6,908 nucleotides of DNA from an uncultured Ruminococcus sp. (GTDB lineage Bacteria; Bacillota; Clostridia; Oscillospirales; Ruminococcaceae), in assembly GCA_947177375.1 (NCBI GenBank), contig CAMWUF010000053.1, positions 1 to 6,908 of the forward strand, read 5' to 3'. A program made the translations under genes and the position numbers. Below are positions 6,883 through 6,908 of this stretch, piece by piece (position 1 is the stretch's first letter; every line of letters starts with the position of its first letter). The notes under the pieces were generated by a model, which had not been told where the DNA came from, did not search any database, and saw only the letters and a list, made by a program, of their open reading frames with translations.

Positions 6883-6908
6883 GTCAGCCACCTCTTTCAG
6901 ATACAATA

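Noticed and set aside
6883..6906. Upstream TTG start for the minus-strand ATPase
   Set aside because: It would add eight residues that themselves encode the ribosome binding site of ATG 6882, which is much better placed.

Overview
The window is AT-rich, with AT-ending codons and strong GGAGG-type ribosome binding sites. This suits a low-GC Bacillota host, plausibly a gut clostridium of the Ruminococcus kind, but nothing here fixes the genus. It looks like accessory DNA: a site-specific recombinase, an orphan multidomain ATPase and a two-gene ATPase/TOPRIM-like operon, with no housekeeping gene, rRNA or tRNA.

Layout. At 66-1475 (+) is a Tn916/phage-type tyrosine recombinase with all catalytic residues and an unusual C-terminal extension. 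A perfect 15-bp hairpin terminator follows it. The 238-bp gap after the recombinase holds a second, imperfect long inverted repeat, a sigma-A-type promoter and a ribosome binding site. These lead into a 1029-residue ATPase (1714-4803, +). Its C-terminal third is an intact HerA/VirB4/FtsK-like motor. Its middle resembles a phage/plasmid replicative helicase (DUF927-like) module whose own ATP-binding motifs have decayed. From 4804 to 5140 lies a convergent gap rich in small repeats: two GGGGTCAA copies 11 bp apart, a 12-bp hairpin that reads as a terminator for the minus strand, and two TAACGGAAAT copies 11 bp apart with an inverted partner. On the minus strand, a RecF/OLD-like AAA ATPase (5788-6882) and a DUF4276 protein (5141-5791) overlap by an ATGA and form an operon.

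How the parts may fit (inference). The recombinase suggests an integrative element, and the 11-bp-spaced repeats in the convergent gap are candidate arm-type recombinase sites or an element boundary. The minus-strand pair has the logic of OLD-family nucleases split over two genes, an ATPase sensor with a TOPRIM-like effector, so it is a good candidate for an anti-phage system. The big ATPase has no obvious partner in the window (no relaxase, no coupling-protein partner, no nuclease). It could be a DNA-translocating motor for the element or a defence protein, and it is the least explained object here.
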